From NCBI GenBank assembly GCA_024398475.1, contig JAKSJB010000001.1:179953-243952 (forward strand): a DNA stretch of 64,000 bases, given 5' to 3'. The stretch is from Bacteroidaceae bacterium. Lineage in GTDB: Bacteria > Bacteroidota > Bacteroidia > Bacteroidales > Bacteroidaceae. The position numbers and the translations under genes were made by a program. Position 1 is the stretch's first letter, and every line of letters begins with the position of its first letter. This document shows positions 24,202-34,331 of the stretch, piece after piece. The notes below the pieces were generated by a model. The model did no database searches. It saw nothing but the letters and a program-made list of their open reading frames with translations, and had not been told where the DNA came from.

Positions 24202-24948
24202 ATGAAAAGACATATTCCTAATATCATAACATGCTGTAATCTGGTATGTGGATGTGTTGCCGTAAGTGCGGCATTCCAACACATGTTTACGGCTACTTTG
24301 CTCTTAATATTGCTTGGCGCGTTGTTTGATTTCTTTGATGGAATGACAGCACGTGCTCTTGGGGTTTCAGGACGTATGGGTATTGAATTGGATTCCCTTG
24401 CAGATATGGTTACATTTGGTGTGGCTCCGTCATCTTTACTTTACATGATGTTTCGTGAGGTCCGTTACCCTGAAATGGTTTACAACAATTTCTGCTTTAT
24501 GCTGTTCCCAATATTAGGTTTCCTGCTTGCTGCTTTCTCGGCATTGCGTTTGGCAAAATTCAATATTGATGAGCGTCAGCATACAACATTTATTGGAATG
24601 CCTACACCTGCAAATGCAATATTCTGGGCGGCGTTGATTTCCAGTAGTGAAGACTATCTCTGTTCTCCTATGTTCAATGCTCCATTCCTGCTTGCCTTTG
24701 AAATTTTGGCATGTTGGTTGTTGGTGTGTGAGATACCGATGTTTTCATTAAAATTCAAGAATAAGTCATGGGAGGATAACAAGGTAAAATATATTTTTCT
24801 CTGTATCTGTGCCGCAATTCTGTTGATTGCAGGATTTGTAGGTGTAGAAAATGGCCAGTTGCTTAGAAATCTGTCACGAGGTTTGGCTGGTTGTATCGGT
24901 GCATATCTCGTGATAAGTATTGTTACTGGTTTTGGACATAGGGATTAG
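24202..24948 (+). CDS. pssA: CDP-diacylglycerol--serine O-phosphatidyltransferase
   Basis: 248 residues. Makes phosphatidylserine from CDP-diacylglycerol and serine, the substrate of the Psd just upstream. The CDP-alcohol phosphotransferase signature is complete: DGMTAR, then G in SGRMG, then D-x3-D in LDSLAD (residues about 47-68). Six or more hydrophobic helices span the protein, consistent with an integral membrane enzyme. The following tadA starts 31 bases downstream. The family assignment is unambiguous; serine is inferred as the acceptor from the psd neighbour. Confidence 0.95.
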   Translation: MKRHIPNIITCCNLVCGCVAVSAAFQHMFTATLLLILLGALFDFFDGMTARALGVSGRMGIELDSLADMVTFGVAPSSLLYMMFREVRYPEMVYNNFCFMLFPILGFLLAAFSALRLAKFNIDERQHTTFIGMPTPANAIFWAALISSSEDYLCSPMFNAPFLLAFEILACWLLVCEIPMFSLKFKNKSWEDNKVKYIFLCICAAILLIAGFVGVENGQLLRNLSRGLAGCIGAYLVISIVTGFGHRD

Positions 24949-24979
24949 GATTGACTGAACCTTTTGATTGTTCTCTGTG

Positions 24980-25417
24980 ATGAATGACGACGAACGTTTC
25001 ATGAAAGAAGCATTGGCAGAAGCTCGTACGGCCTTGTCTGCGGATGAAATACCCATTGGGGCTGTCGTGGTAGCGGATGGTCGTATAATAGGACGTGGTC
25101 ATAATCTGACTGAGACATTGAACGATGTAACTGCTCATGCGGAGATGCAGGCAATTACTGCTGCATCAGAATATCTTGGTGCAAAATACCTGAGCCAATG
25201 TGCTTTGTATGTGACGGTTGAACCATGTGTGATGTGTGCTGGTGCAATAGGTTGGTCTCAGTTGGGTAAGTTGGTATATGGTACGGCTGATGAGAAACGG
25301 GGATACACTAGGTTTGCACCAAATGCACTTCATCCGAAAACAAAGGTTCTGAAAGGCATTTTGGAAGATGAGGCTGCTCAGATGATGAAAGATTTCTTTA
25401 AGGAAAAAAGATTGTAA
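24980..25417 (+). CDS. tadA: tRNA-specific adenosine deaminase
   Basis: 145 residues from ATG 24980 (MNDDERFMKEALAEA). Deaminates A34 to inosine in tRNA-Arg(ACG). The zinc/catalytic motifs are HAEMQAI and EPCVMCAGA, both intact, with the family pattern IPIGAVVVADGRIIG before them. Length is typical. Four alternative codons upstream (TTG 24968) add nothing conserved. Confidence 0.95.
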   Translation: MNDDERFMKEALAEARTALSADEIPIGAVVVADGRIIGRGHNLTETLNDVTAHAEMQAITAASEYLGAKYLSQCALYVTVEPCVMCAGAIGWSQLGKLVYGTADEKRGYTRFAPNALHPKTKVLKGILEDEAAQMMKDFFKEKRL

Positions 25418-25461
25418 GCGTTTATTCAGGGGTAAAACCCTTCTTCGTTTTTAGGAATAAG

Positions 25462-26199
25462 ATGGAATTAGAAAAACATATACATCTCAATCAGACGGTT
25501 TCCACCAATTCGTATATCAAGGAATTGTTGCATGCCGGAGTGGATCTGCCAGAACTGACATTGGTTGATGCAGAATTTCAAACAGGTGGGCGCGGTCAGG
25601 TTGGTAATACTTGGGAAAGTCATAATGGAGAAAATCTATTGTTTTCTATATTGTGTCATCCTTCCGAAGTGAAAGCGGATTGTCAGTTTGTCTTGAGTCA
25701 GGCTATTGCGTTGTCTGTGCAGCAGACACTTTTGCAGTTTGTCGATGATGTAATAATAAAGTGGCCTAATGATATTTATTGGCAGAACAAGAAAATATGT
25801 GGAATATTGATTGAATGTACTTTGCGGGGAACAACCGTAAATGATTGTATTATTGGAGTGGGATTGAATGTTAATCAAAAGTCTTTTGAAAGTGATGCTC
25901 CCAATCCTATCTCGTTGGCACAAATAGTAGGTCTTACATTTAATAGAAAGACTTTGCTTGATGCCATAATTGAAAACTTCTGTCAATATTACGATAAGGT
26001 TCTTCAGGGAGAAGATATTTCCGATGAATACAAGCGGAACTTATATCGCCGAAAAGGATGGCATCAGTATGAAGAACCCGACGGAGAAATGTTTGAAGCA
26101 GAGTTTGTAGATGTGATGCCTTCGGGACATCTTGTACTAAAAGATAAAAATGAAAATATACGGGAATACGAATTTAAGGAAGTGAAATTTGTGATATGA
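25462..26199 (+). CDS. birA: Biotin--[acetyl-CoA-carboxylase] ligase
   Basis: 245 residues. Activates biotin as biotinyl-AMP and transfers it to the carrier protein. The nucleotide/biotin loop is GGRGQVGNTW, with Gln at a position usually Arg. KWPNDIYW and KKICGILIE follow, then IIGVGLNVN, and the small C-terminal SH3-like domain ends the protein. There is no N-terminal HTH, so it is a ligase without repressor function. The stop overlaps queA by ATGA. Confidence 0.93.
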   Translation: MELEKHIHLNQTVSTNSYIKELLHAGVDLPELTLVDAEFQTGGRGQVGNTWESHNGENLLFSILCHPSEVKADCQFVLSQAIALSVQQTLLQFVDDVIIKWPNDIYWQNKKICGILIECTLRGTTVNDCIIGVGLNVNQKSFESDAPNPISLAQIVGLTFNRKTLLDAIIENFCQYYDKVLQGEDISDEYKRNLYRRKGWHQYEEPDGEMFEAEFVDVMPSGHLVLKDKNENIREYEFKEVKFVI

Positions 26200-27512
26200 A
26201 TACAAAAGACATACGAATAGCGGATTATAACTATGATTTGCCGGATGACCGTATTGCCAAGTATCCATTGGCAGAACGTGACCAAAGTAAATTATTGGTA
26301 TATAAAGGAACTTCATCTGAAACCTGTGGGTCTGTAGGTCCTGCAACAGGAACTGTCACGGAAGATCATTTTTACAATCTTCCGAAGTATCTGCCAAAAG
26401 GGGCTATGATGGTTTTCAACAACACCAAGGTGATTCAGGCTCGACTCCATTTTCAGAAGAATACGGGGGCTCAGATTGAAGTATTCCTGCTTGAGCCTTA
26501 TTCTCCACGTGACTATGAACAGGTTTTCCAGATGAAAGGAAAATGTTCATGGGTATGTATGATAGGAAATCTAAAAAGATGGAAGGACGAAGATTTGGTT
26601 CTTGTCGTGGATGGAAAGACTCCTGATGTGTCCCCAATAACGCTTACGGCATCAAGGCAAGGGGTACACGGTACTGGATTTATCGTGGAATTCAATTGGA
26701 CAAGTGGAAGGGATGGCGCTAGCGAACTTTCGTTCGCTGAAGTCCTGGATACTCTAGGTGAACTTCCTATTCCTCCATATCTTAACCGCAAGACAGAAGA
26801 TAGCGACCTCAAAACATATCAGACGGTTTATTCAAAGATAAAGGGGTCTGTTGCGGCTCCTACTGCTGGTCTTCACTTTACGGATAAGGTGCTTGCTGCA
26901 ATCGATGATGCAGGTATTGACCGCGAGGAACTTACCTTGCACGTAGGGGCAGGAACATTCAAGCCTGTCAAAAGTGAACATATTGCCGGTCACGAGATGC
27001 ATTCTGAATATATAGTTGTCAGGAAGCAGACGATAGAGAAGTTGATTAAGCATAATGGTCAGACAATAGCGGTAGGTACGACTTCAGTCAGAACTCTGGA
27101 GAGTCTGTATTACATCGGAAGAAAAATTCTTTTGGCAATGGTTAATGGAAAGATTCCTGCCGAAGAACTTAACCTGCATGTTAATCAATGGGAACCTTAT
27201 GAACTGGCGCAGGAAGTTGCAGAAGGTAAGGTGCAGGCTCCAACAACACTTGAAACACTCAAGGCCATACTTGACTATCTGAACTTTCATGATTTCCCTG
27301 CATTGCATACCAGTACACAGATAATAATAGCTCCAGGGTACAAGTATCATGTAGTAAAAATGATGGTAACGAACTTCCATCAGCCACAAAGTACTCTACT
27401 GTTGTTGGTATCAGCCTTTGTCAGTGGTGATTGGCGTACGATATATGATTATGCTTTGTCGCATGATTTCCGTTTCCTTTCTTACGGTGACTCTTCGTTG
27501 CTAATACCTTAG
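26196..27512 (+). CDS. queA: S-adenosylmethionine:tRNA ribosyltransferase-isomerase
   Basis: 438 residues. Transfers the ribosyl group of SAM to preQ1-tRNA in queuosine synthesis. Motifs: FNNTKVIQARL, GSVAAPTAGLHFT, LHVGAGTFKPV, VGTTSVRTLE and VTNFHQPQSTLLLLVSAF. It is longer than the roughly 350-residue enterobacterial enzyme, as is usual in Bacteroidetes, with an insert around residues 28-60. The start overlaps the birA stop (ATGA), so the two are coupled. Confidence 0.95.
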   Translation: MNTKDIRIADYNYDLPDDRIAKYPLAERDQSKLLVYKGTSSETCGSVGPATGTVTEDHFYNLPKYLPKGAMMVFNNTKVIQARLHFQKNTGAQIEVFLLEPYSPRDYEQVFQMKGKCSWVCMIGNLKRWKDEDLVLVVDGKTPDVSPITLTASRQGVHGTGFIVEFNWTSGRDGASELSFAEVLDTLGELPIPPYLNRKTEDSDLKTYQTVYSKIKGSVAAPTAGLHFTDKVLAAIDDAGIDREELTLHVGAGTFKPVKSEHIAGHEMHSEYIVVRKQTIEKLIKHNGQTIAVGTTSVRTLESLYYIGRKILLAMVNGKIPAEELNLHVNQWEPYELAQEVAEGKVQAPTTLETLKAILDYLNFHDFPALHTSTQIIIAPGYKYHVVKMMVTNFHQPQSTLLLLVSAFVSGDWRTIYDYALSHDFRFLSYGDSSLLIP

Positions 27513-27635
27513 TAGAATAAATATTCGCTCAATGTCTGTGTTTCAACATTTGCAGAAATTTATGCAAAAGAGGGCAGACAAACATACTGAATAATAAAAA
27601 CAAACAAAACTGTTGTGAATTCAATTTATTATTGC

Positions 27636-27644
27636 TATTTTTGC
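27636..27644 (+). promoter_or_regulatory. -7 element for the ParA-like gene
   Basis: TATTTTTGC, 35 bases before ATG 27679. Confidence 0.55.
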
Positions 27645-27678
27645 AACTTAATATAAACATTTGAATCTTACAACCACA

Positions 27679-28389
27679 ATGATGCGTATGGGCAGAGTTA
27701 TCACGATTGTAAATGAGAAGGGTGGAGTTGGCAAGAGTACTACATCATGGAATCTTGCTCTTGCGTTGAGTGAATTGGGTAGGAAGACGTTGCTTATAGA
27801 TGCTGATCCTTTGTCGGGACTGAAGTCAAGAATAGAAGGAAGAAAAATCGTCATGGGGCTGTTGGACTGCTTGATAGAAGGAAACGAACCACAGGATTGT
27901 TTGAAGGAGTTTTCTCCAATGCTTGATATACTGTATGGGTCGCTTGATCTTGTTGAATTTGAGGTGAAGGGATTTACAGGAACTGACAAGGAACAATGCC
28001 TGAAGGGTGTAGTTGATAAGATAAAGAATGGATATGACTATGTGGTGATTGACACTCCATCGTCATTGGGAATGATTACTGTTAATGCATTGGTTGCGTC
28101 AGACCAGGTTGTTATACCGGTTTGTTGTGATTATTTTGCGATGGATGGTATTAGTAGTGTTGTTTGCCTTATCAGTGATATCGCTAAGAGGTGCAACACG
28201 AATTTGCGTCTGAATCATTTCCTGATTACCAGATATGACAGTACCCTGCGTTCTTCTTCGCGGGTATTGGACGAAATCAGAACGACGTATCAAGGTCTCT
28301 TGTTCAATACGGTCATACCTGAAAGCCATGAGTTGAAGAACGAGTATCGTAAGGTCGCGCGTGAACTGTTTCTGGATGACCAGTCATAG
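27679..28389 (+). CDS. ParA/Soj-like partition ATPase
   Basis: About 236 residues. Deviant Walker A NEKGGVGKSTTSWN near residue 12, Walker A' LLIDADP, and Walker B YVVIDTPSSLG. MinD/ParA ATPases of this type position chromosomes, plasmids or protein complexes. No parB gene follows, although Bacteroidales chromosomes usually carry parA-parB next to the DUF5683 and rel genes, as here. Several clustered ATGs (27679, 27682, 27688) leave the exact start open. It could be chromosomal Soj whose ParB lies elsewhere, or an orphan. Confidence 0.85.
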   Translation: MMRMGRVITIVNEKGGVGKSTTSWNLALALSELGRKTLLIDADPLSGLKSRIEGRKIVMGLLDCLIEGNEPQDCLKEFSPMLDILYGSLDLVEFEVKGFTGTDKEQCLKGVVDKIKNGYDYVVIDTPSSLGMITVNALVASDQVVIPVCCDYFAMDGISSVVCLISDIAKRCNTNLRLNHFLITRYDSTLRSSSRVLDEIRTTYQGLLFNTVIPESHELKNEYRKVARELFLDDQS

Positions 28390-28462
28390 TGATTCAAAGA
28401 TGTAGTAGTATAAATTGATTATAGTTGGATAAGATATCAACCTTTTCTGAGAAAAATAGAAG

Positions 28463-29332
28463 ATGAGTATTCATAGTATGAAAATGAAGTTTCAGATATT
28501 CTGCATGTTTGTGCTGACCGTAGTTATGTGGTCTCCGACATTTGCACAGGACACTACTTCTGTCCGTGTCCCAAAGGCACAACTCCGCAGAACGCATTCC
28601 AACATAATACCACCCACTAATTACTTAGATACGCTTGTTCAGGACAGCGCTCGCAGAATGCAGGAAATAGAACAGGCATTATCTCTGGCTGGTACTGTCA
28701 GAGATAGTATGTACAACGTTAGTGACAGTTCTATATCTGCAGGAATGGCTGATACATTGTTTGTTGTGGATTCACTCCTAAAGTCAAGCAAGGCAGAAGT
28801 TGCAGTAAATAAATTTAAACAACGTTTTATTCCTGATCCAAAGAAGGCAATGTGGCTTGCCATAGTCTTTCCGGGTGGCGGTCAGATATACAATCATAAG
28901 TATTGGAAACTTCCTATTATATACGGAGGATTTCTGGGTTGTGCCTATGCCATGAATTGGAATAATACAATGTACACGGATTATTCACAGGCATATATTG
29001 ATATTATGGACGATGATCCTAACTCAAAGAGTTACGAAGACTTTCTTCCGATAGGATATGATGCCAACGCAAACAAGGACAGACTGAAAACATTGTTTAA
29101 GCGCAAGAAGGACTATTATAGACGATACAGGGATCTTAGCATATTCTGTATGATAGGAGTGTATGCGCTTAGTGTGATAGATGCGTATGTAGATGCAGAA
29201 CTTTCAAGTTTTGACATCAGCAAGGATTTGTCTATGAGGGTTAGGCCTTCAGTCATAAACAACAATTCACTTGCTGTGAGAACCCCGTATCATAATCAGG
29301 CATACGGTGTTCAATGTAGCCTGTCGTTCTAA
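28463..29332 (+). CDS. DUF5683 envelope protein
   Basis: 289 residues. Signal peptide (MKFQIFCMFVLTVVMWSPTFAQ), a low-complexity linker, then the DUF5683 core starting PDPKKAMWLAIVFPGGGQIYNHKYWKLPIIYGGF and two further hydrophobic segments. It is probably an envelope protein of unknown role. In Bacteroidales it usually sits between chromosome-partition genes and rel, as here. A start at 28463 or at the internal Met at 28481 is possible. Confidence 0.88.
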   Translation: MSIHSMKMKFQIFCMFVLTVVMWSPTFAQDTTSVRVPKAQLRRTHSNIIPPTNYLDTLVQDSARRMQEIEQALSLAGTVRDSMYNVSDSSISAGMADTLFVVDSLLKSSKAEVAVNKFKQRFIPDPKKAMWLAIVFPGGGQIYNHKYWKLPIIYGGFLGCAYAMNWNNTMYTDYSQAYIDIMDDDPNSKSYEDFLPIGYDANANKDRLKTLFKRKKDYYRRYRDLSIFCMIGVYALSVIDAYVDAELSSFDISKDLSMRVRPSVINNNSLAVRTPYHNQAYGVQCSLSF

Positions 29333-29378
29333 TATAACGAAAATATAAGTCAGTAATACTATTTTACCAGTTACCACT

Positions 29379-31673
29379 ATGGAAGAGATGAGTAAGGAAA
29401 TGTTGGAAGATAAGATGGTTGAAGACGAATTCCAACGTCTGATAAAAACATACTTGTCAACCAAACATAGGAAAAAAGTTGATATTATTACTAAAGCATT
29501 CAACTTCGCAAAACATGCCCACAAAGGTGTGCGGCGTCTGTCTGGTGAACCTTATATTATGCACCCTCTTGCTGTGGCGCAGATTGTGGCTTCCGAAATA
29601 GGACTCGGTTCAACGTCCATTTGTTCTGCGTTGTTGCATGATGTGGTAGAGGATACTGACTATACTACTGAGGATATCGAAAACATGTTCGGTCCGAAGA
29701 TAGCACAGATTGTAGACGGACTTACAAAGATTTCCGGAGGAATTTTCGGAGAGCATGCATCTGCTCAGGCGGAGAATTTCAAAAAATTGCTGCTAACGAT
29801 GAATGATGACATTCGTGTTGTATTGGTTAAGATGGCAGACAGGTTGCATAATATGCGTACACTGGGCAGTCAGCGTGAGGATAAGCAGTATAAGATTGCA
29901 GGCGAGACGCTCTATATTTATGCACCATTGGCAAATCGATTGGGATTGAATGCCATAAAGCAGGAACTTGAGAATCTGGCATTCAAATATGAGCATCCGA
30001 CAGAATATGCGTCAATAATCAAGAAGTTGGAGGCTACCGAGGCTGAACGTAATACTATTTTTGATAAGTTTACGGGACCTATTCGTGAACAACTTGATCG
30101 AATGGGGTTGAAGTATGAAATAAAGGCACGAATAAAGACTCCATATTCCATTTGGACCAAGATGCAGAATAAGCATATTCCATTTGAGGAAATATATGAT
30201 ATTCTTGCTGTCCGAATCATTTTTGAGCCACGCAAGGGTTGGGATGAACGCAATGAATGCTTCAATCTTTATGTGGCAATAACCCAAATCTATTCTTCGC
30301 ACCCAGAGCGTTTCCGTGATTGGGTAAACCATCCTAAGGCGAATGGTTATCAGGCACTTCATGTAACCTTGATGAGTAATGAGGGTGAATGGATTGAAGT
30401 TCAGATTCGTAGTACCCGTATGGATGATATCGCAGAGAAGGGTTTTGCTGCACACTGGAAATATAAGGATACAACGACTGTTGATGAGTATGGACATACA
30501 ATTGTTACTACTCAGCATGAGGCTGATGACAGTGAGGCTTCTCAGGAATTGGATAAATGGCTTATTACAATTAAGGAAATTCTCGATGATCCTCAACCTG
30601 ATGCAATGGATTTTCTTGATACAATAAAGTTGAATCTTTATGCATCAGAAATAATGGTGTTTACTCCAAAGGGAGAGATGCGAACTATGCCTGCGGGTTC
30701 CACGGCTCTTGACTTTGCCTATTCTATTCATACTGTAGTCGGCAATCATTGTATCGGAGCGAAGGTAAATCATAAACTTGTACCGATGAGTTATGTATTG
30801 AAAAGTGGTGACCAGGTTGAGATTATTACCCAAAAGTCGCAGAAGGTGCAGGTTTCCTGGCTCGATATGGTAAGTACGGCAAAAGCAAGGACGAAGATTC
30901 TTTCAGCGATACGTAAGGAAGAGCGTGAGTTAAGGCTTCTTGGAAATAATATACTTAATGAGTTCTTTCAGAAGGCTGACCTTGTACGCGATACTGCAAT
31001 GTTGGACAAACTGTGCAAGCATCATGGAATGCGAAAGTTGGATGAACTTTGTTTGGCAATTGGACAAGAGAAAATAATTCTAGGTGATGAAGATTCTGCA
31101 TTCCTCAGTCAAAAAGGAATTCCTGCCTGGAAACGACTCCTCTCGTTCGGAATCAATAAGAAGCAATCTGACAACAATCACAGCAATGAGTCTGATAATA
31201 ATGGACAGTCTCCGTTGTATGACCACAGAACCCCTCTGATGCTGACAGAAGAAACTGTTGACCACCAGTTTCATATGGCAGATTGCTGTAATCCTATTCC
31301 AGGTGATGCCGTCATGGGCTATCTCGACGATGACAATCAAATGCATATCCACAAGTTGCAGTGTCCTGTAGCCATGAAGATAAAAGCGAACTATGGCAAG
31401 CGCATATATTCTGTAAAGTGGAATATGGGACATATGCGTCAGTTCCTGGTTACTATTCGTTTGGGTGGAATGGATAATATTGGAATACTCAACAGTATAA
31501 CAAATGTTATTTCACAACATTTCAGTGCCAATATCCGTAAATTGGAAATTGAAACTGTAGATGGTGTATTTGATGGAAAAATAACGCTATACGTCCATGA
31601 TGTGGATGAGGTTAAGACAATAATAACAAATCTGAAAAAAATACCAGATGTAAAAGAAGTTGCTAGAATATAA
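29379..31673 (+). CDS. rel: Bifunctional (p)ppGpp synthetase/hydrolase (Rel/SpoT)
   Basis: 764 residues with the full long-RSH layout. HD hydrolase: YIMHPLAVAQIVA and ALLHDVVEDTDYT, near residues 55-95, with the histidines and HD pair intact. Synthetase: EIYDILAVRIIF, then GYQALHVTLM near residues 270-340. TGS domain MVFTPKGEMRTMPAGSTALDFAYSIH. A helical/zinc-finger-like region (ADCCNPIPGD) and a C-terminal ACT domain follow. It controls the stringent response. The intact HD site implies both synthesis and hydrolysis. Confidence 0.95.
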   Translation: MEEMSKEMLEDKMVEDEFQRLIKTYLSTKHRKKVDIITKAFNFAKHAHKGVRRLSGEPYIMHPLAVAQIVASEIGLGSTSICSALLHDVVEDTDYTTEDIENMFGPKIAQIVDGLTKISGGIFGEHASAQAENFKKLLLTMNDDIRVVLVKMADRLHNMRTLGSQREDKQYKIAGETLYIYAPLANRLGLNAIKQELENLAFKYEHPTEYASIIKKLEATEAERNTIFDKFTGPIREQLDRMGLKYEIKARIKTPYSIWTKMQNKHIPFEEIYDILAVRIIFEPRKGWDERNECFNLYVAITQIYSSHPERFRDWVNHPKANGYQALHVTLMSNEGEWIEVQIRSTRMDDIAEKGFAAHWKYKDTTTVDEYGHTIVTTQHEADDSEASQELDKWLITIKEILDDPQPDAMDFLDTIKLNLYASEIMVFTPKGEMRTMPAGSTALDFAYSIHTVVGNHCIGAKVNHKLVPMSYVLKSGDQVEIITQKSQKVQVSWLDMVSTAKARTKILSAIRKEERELRLLGNNILNEFFQKADLVRDTAMLDKLCKHHGMRKLDELCLAIGQEKIILGDEDSAFLSQKGIPAWKRLLSFGINKKQSDNNHSNESDNNGQSPLYDHRTPLMLTEETVDHQFHMADCCNPIPGDAVMGYLDDDNQMHIHKLQCPVAMKIKANYGKRIYSVKWNMGHMRQFLVTIRLGGMDNIGILNSITNVISQHFSANIRKLEIETVDGVFDGKITLYVHDVDEVKTIITNLKKIPDVKEVARI

Positions 31674-31718
31674 TTGAGATATCGAATTTGTTTTTGAAAT
31701 ATATTAAAGATAATAAAA

Positions 31719-32822
31719 GTGAGTACGATTTTAGAAAAACTTGAAGGACTGGTAAGCCGGTTTGAGGAAGTGTCAACCTTGATTACTGACCCGAACGTAA
31801 TTGGTGACCAAAAGCGATACGTAAAATTGACTAAAGAGTATAAGGATTTGGGCGACCTCATGACTGCCCGTAAGGAATATATGCTGTGCATGAAGAATGC
31901 GGAAGAAGCACGCGAAATGATGAGTCTGGAGGATGATCCAGACATGAAGGAGATGGCGCGTGAGGAATTGGCTGCAGCCGAACAGCGTCTGCCGGAACTT
32001 GAGGAGGAAATTAAACTTCTACTTGTACCTGCCGATCCTGAAGATGGAAAGAATATTGTAATGGAAATACGTGGTGGTACAGGTGGAGATGAGGCCGCAC
32101 TTTTTGCAGGAGACCTATTCCGTATGTACAGCAAGTATTGCGAGACAAAGGGATGGAAGGTTACTGTGTCCAGTTTTTCAGAAGGGGCTTCCGGTGGCTA
32201 TAAGGAAATCATATTTAATGTTACGGGCGAAGGTGTTTATGGAATCATGAAATATGAGAGTGGTGTACATCGTGTACAGCGTGTACCTGTAACAGAAACA
32301 CAAGGACGTGTACACACGTCTGCTGCTACGGTTGCTGTATTGCCTGAAGCCGATGCGTTCGATGTGGAAATCAACGAAGGTGCCATAAAATGGGATACAT
32401 TCCGTTCAAGTGGTGCCGGCGGTCAGAATGTGAATAAAGTTGAGTCAGGTGTACGTGCACGATATATGTGGCGTAATCCGAATACTGGCATAGAAGAGGA
32501 AATTCTTGTAGAATGTACCGAGACCCGTGATCAGCCAAAGAACAAGGAACGTGCCTTGGCACGTCTGCGTACATTCATATATGACCGTGAACACCAGAAA
32601 TATATTGATGACATTGCCAGTCGCCGTAAGACTATGGTTAGTACCGGAGACCGTTCAGCAAAGATTCGTACATATAATTATCCGCAGGGAAGAATCACTG
32701 ACCATAGGATTAATTATACTATATATAATCTTGCTGCATTCATGGATGGAGATATTCAGGATTGCATTGACCAACTTATTATTGCCGAGAATGCTGAACG
32801 CTTGAAAGATGCAGAATTATAG
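31719..32822 (+). CDS. prfA: Peptide chain release factor 1
   Basis: 367 residues from a GTG start. Recognises UAA/UAG stop codons. The tripeptide anticodon region lies in RVPVTETQGRVHTSA (PVT, the RF1 type rather than SPF of RF2). The GGQ peptidyl-hydrolysis loop is SSGAGGQNVNKVES near residue 230. The gene is complete and starts 45 bases after rel. Confidence 0.95.
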   Translation: MSTILEKLEGLVSRFEEVSTLITDPNVIGDQKRYVKLTKEYKDLGDLMTARKEYMLCMKNAEEAREMMSLEDDPDMKEMAREELAAAEQRLPELEEEIKLLLVPADPEDGKNIVMEIRGGTGGDEAALFAGDLFRMYSKYCETKGWKVTVSSFSEGASGGYKEIIFNVTGEGVYGIMKYESGVHRVQRVPVTETQGRVHTSAATVAVLPEADAFDVEINEGAIKWDTFRSSGAGGQNVNKVESGVRARYMWRNPNTGIEEEILVECTETRDQPKNKERALARLRTFIYDREHQKYIDDIASRRKTMVSTGDRSAKIRTYNYPQGRITDHRINYTIYNLAAFMDGDIQDCIDQLIIAENAERLKDAEL

Positions 32823-32827
32823 CATTC

Positions 32828-33250
32828 TTATTGTTTTGCCTTAAATCCAATGGCGTAAAGTTTCATCTGTTTCAGCATGGCAAGAAGCCCATTGCTGCGA
32901 GTAGGTGAAAGGTGCTCTGTAAGTCCGATGTCTGCAATGAAATGGATGTCTGCATCGATGATTTCGTCAGGTGTATGATCGTTGAGTACATGAATCAGCA
33001 GAGTAACGATTCCTTTTACAATAAGGGCATCGCTCTCTGCTTGGAAATGTACTGTGCCGTCAGGCATTAAATCTGCCTGAAGCCAAACGCGGCTTTGGCA
33101 TCCATCAATTAGGTTTTGTTCAGTCTTATATTTTTCTGGTAATGGTTGTTGTTCATTGCCAAGGTCAATCAGCAGTTGATATTTGTCCATCCAATCATCA
33201 TAATCGCTGAATTGCTCAATTACTTCCTGTTGTAGTTCTTCTATAGTCAT
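32828..33250 (-). CDS. sufE: SufE-like sulfur acceptor
   Basis: 140 residues. Accepts persulfide sulfur from the cysteine desulfurase for Fe-S assembly. The active-site cysteine is in NLIDGCQSRVWL near residue 49; HLSPTRSNGLLAML is the typical C-terminal helix. It converges on prfA with 5 bases between the stops. No other suf genes are nearby. Confidence 0.93.
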   Translation of the reverse strand: MTIEELQQEVIEQFSDYDDWMDKYQLLIDLGNEQQPLPEKYKTEQNLIDGCQSRVWLQADLMPDGTVHFQAESDALIVKGIVTLLIHVLNDHTPDEIIDADIHFIADIGLTEHLSPTRSNGLLAMLKQMKLYAIGFKAKQ

Positions 33251-33298
33251 ATCGATATTTTTCTTTATTAGTGTGATAAATTGATATCCATTAATTCA

Positions 33299-34282
33299 TT
33301 ATTCATTGTATATTACGTCAAGCAATGTCTGTCCAACAGCTTTCAACGTCTGTCGGTTGATGTTGCCGATGTTGTCATTCATGGTGTGCCATGTATCAGG
33401 AAAATGCATCTTTGTCTTTGAGTCAGATGCTATAATGTCGATACATCGAATACCTGCACGGTTAACCTGAACATGATCATCAGTAACACCACCGCCTTCC
33501 TCATTCTTAAAGTAATTTCCATATCCAAGTCGGTTAGCCGTTGCCCATACCTTATCCACAACGTTTGGAGCATAATAGAGGGAATACTGTTCCTTTTGAA
33601 ATACACATTCATTGCCTCCTACCATATCAAGTAGAATTCCGTATTTGTAGCTTGATATACTGAACAGTGAGTCTTCTCCTATCTTGTTTGCCCAAAACTG
33701 TGAACCTAAACACCATGTGTCGCTGCTGTTGGCATTCTCTTCTGCCCATTCAGGAGTACCACAATCTTCGGCATCAAAACATATGAAATCAATTCCGATG
33801 TTCAATGTGTCGCTTTGAATCAAACGTGCAATCTCCATCATCACACCAACTCCGCTTGCACCGTCATTGGCTCCATCAATAGGTGTGTGGTGGTTTGCCT
33901 CATCTGCATCATGATCAGCCCAAGGACGGCTGTCCCAATGAGAACAGATGATGATGCGTGGTACAATATCACTGTTGTATGATGCAATGATATTCTGCAT
34001 TTTCACCGAAGTGCCATCGTAGAGTTTTCCGTTACCTTCCTGAACAATTACGTCGAGACCGAATGAACGGAACGTATCAACAATATACTGAGCACAGGAA
34101 TCATGTGCAACAGAATTCATAACGCGAGGTCCGTAGCTACATTGTGCTGCCACGAATCCGTATGCGTTGTCAGAGTTGAATTCGGGAACATTTGTTTCCT
34201 GGACTGTTTCGACTGATTTAGCGCTATTATTACATGCCAGTAGCATGATAATCAACGATAGGATGTATGGTATTTGTTTCAT
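33299..34282 (-). CDS. M28-family lipoprotein, glutaminyl-peptide cyclotransferase-like
   Basis: 327 residues. Lipoprotein signal with the lipobox LLAC at Cys16, so it is anchored in the envelope. The single-zinc M28 fold is visible: ICSHWDSRPWAD, DGANDGASGVG, CFDAEDCGTP, TDDHVQVNRAG and DTWHTMNDN. The spacing and the WDSRP motif resemble bacterial glutaminyl cyclases, which form N-terminal pyroglutamate on exported proteins. Aminopeptidase activity is the alternative. Confidence 0.88.
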   Translation of the reverse strand: MKQIPYILSLIIMLLACNNSAKSVETVQETNVPEFNSDNAYGFVAAQCSYGPRVMNSVAHDSCAQYIVDTFRSFGLDVIVQEGNGKLYDGTSVKMQNIIASYNSDIVPRIIICSHWDSRPWADHDADEANHHTPIDGANDGASGVGVMMEIARLIQSDTLNIGIDFICFDAEDCGTPEWAEENANSSDTWCLGSQFWANKIGEDSLFSISSYKYGILLDMVGGNECVFQKEQYSLYYAPNVVDKVWATANRLGYGNYFKNEEGGGVTDDHVQVNRAGIRCIDIIASDSKTKMHFPDTWHTMNDNIGNINRQTLKAVGQTLLDVIYNE

Positions 34283-34331
34283 GTTAAATGGTATATTAAA
34301 ATATGGACAATATATTTTACTTTGTTCTGAT

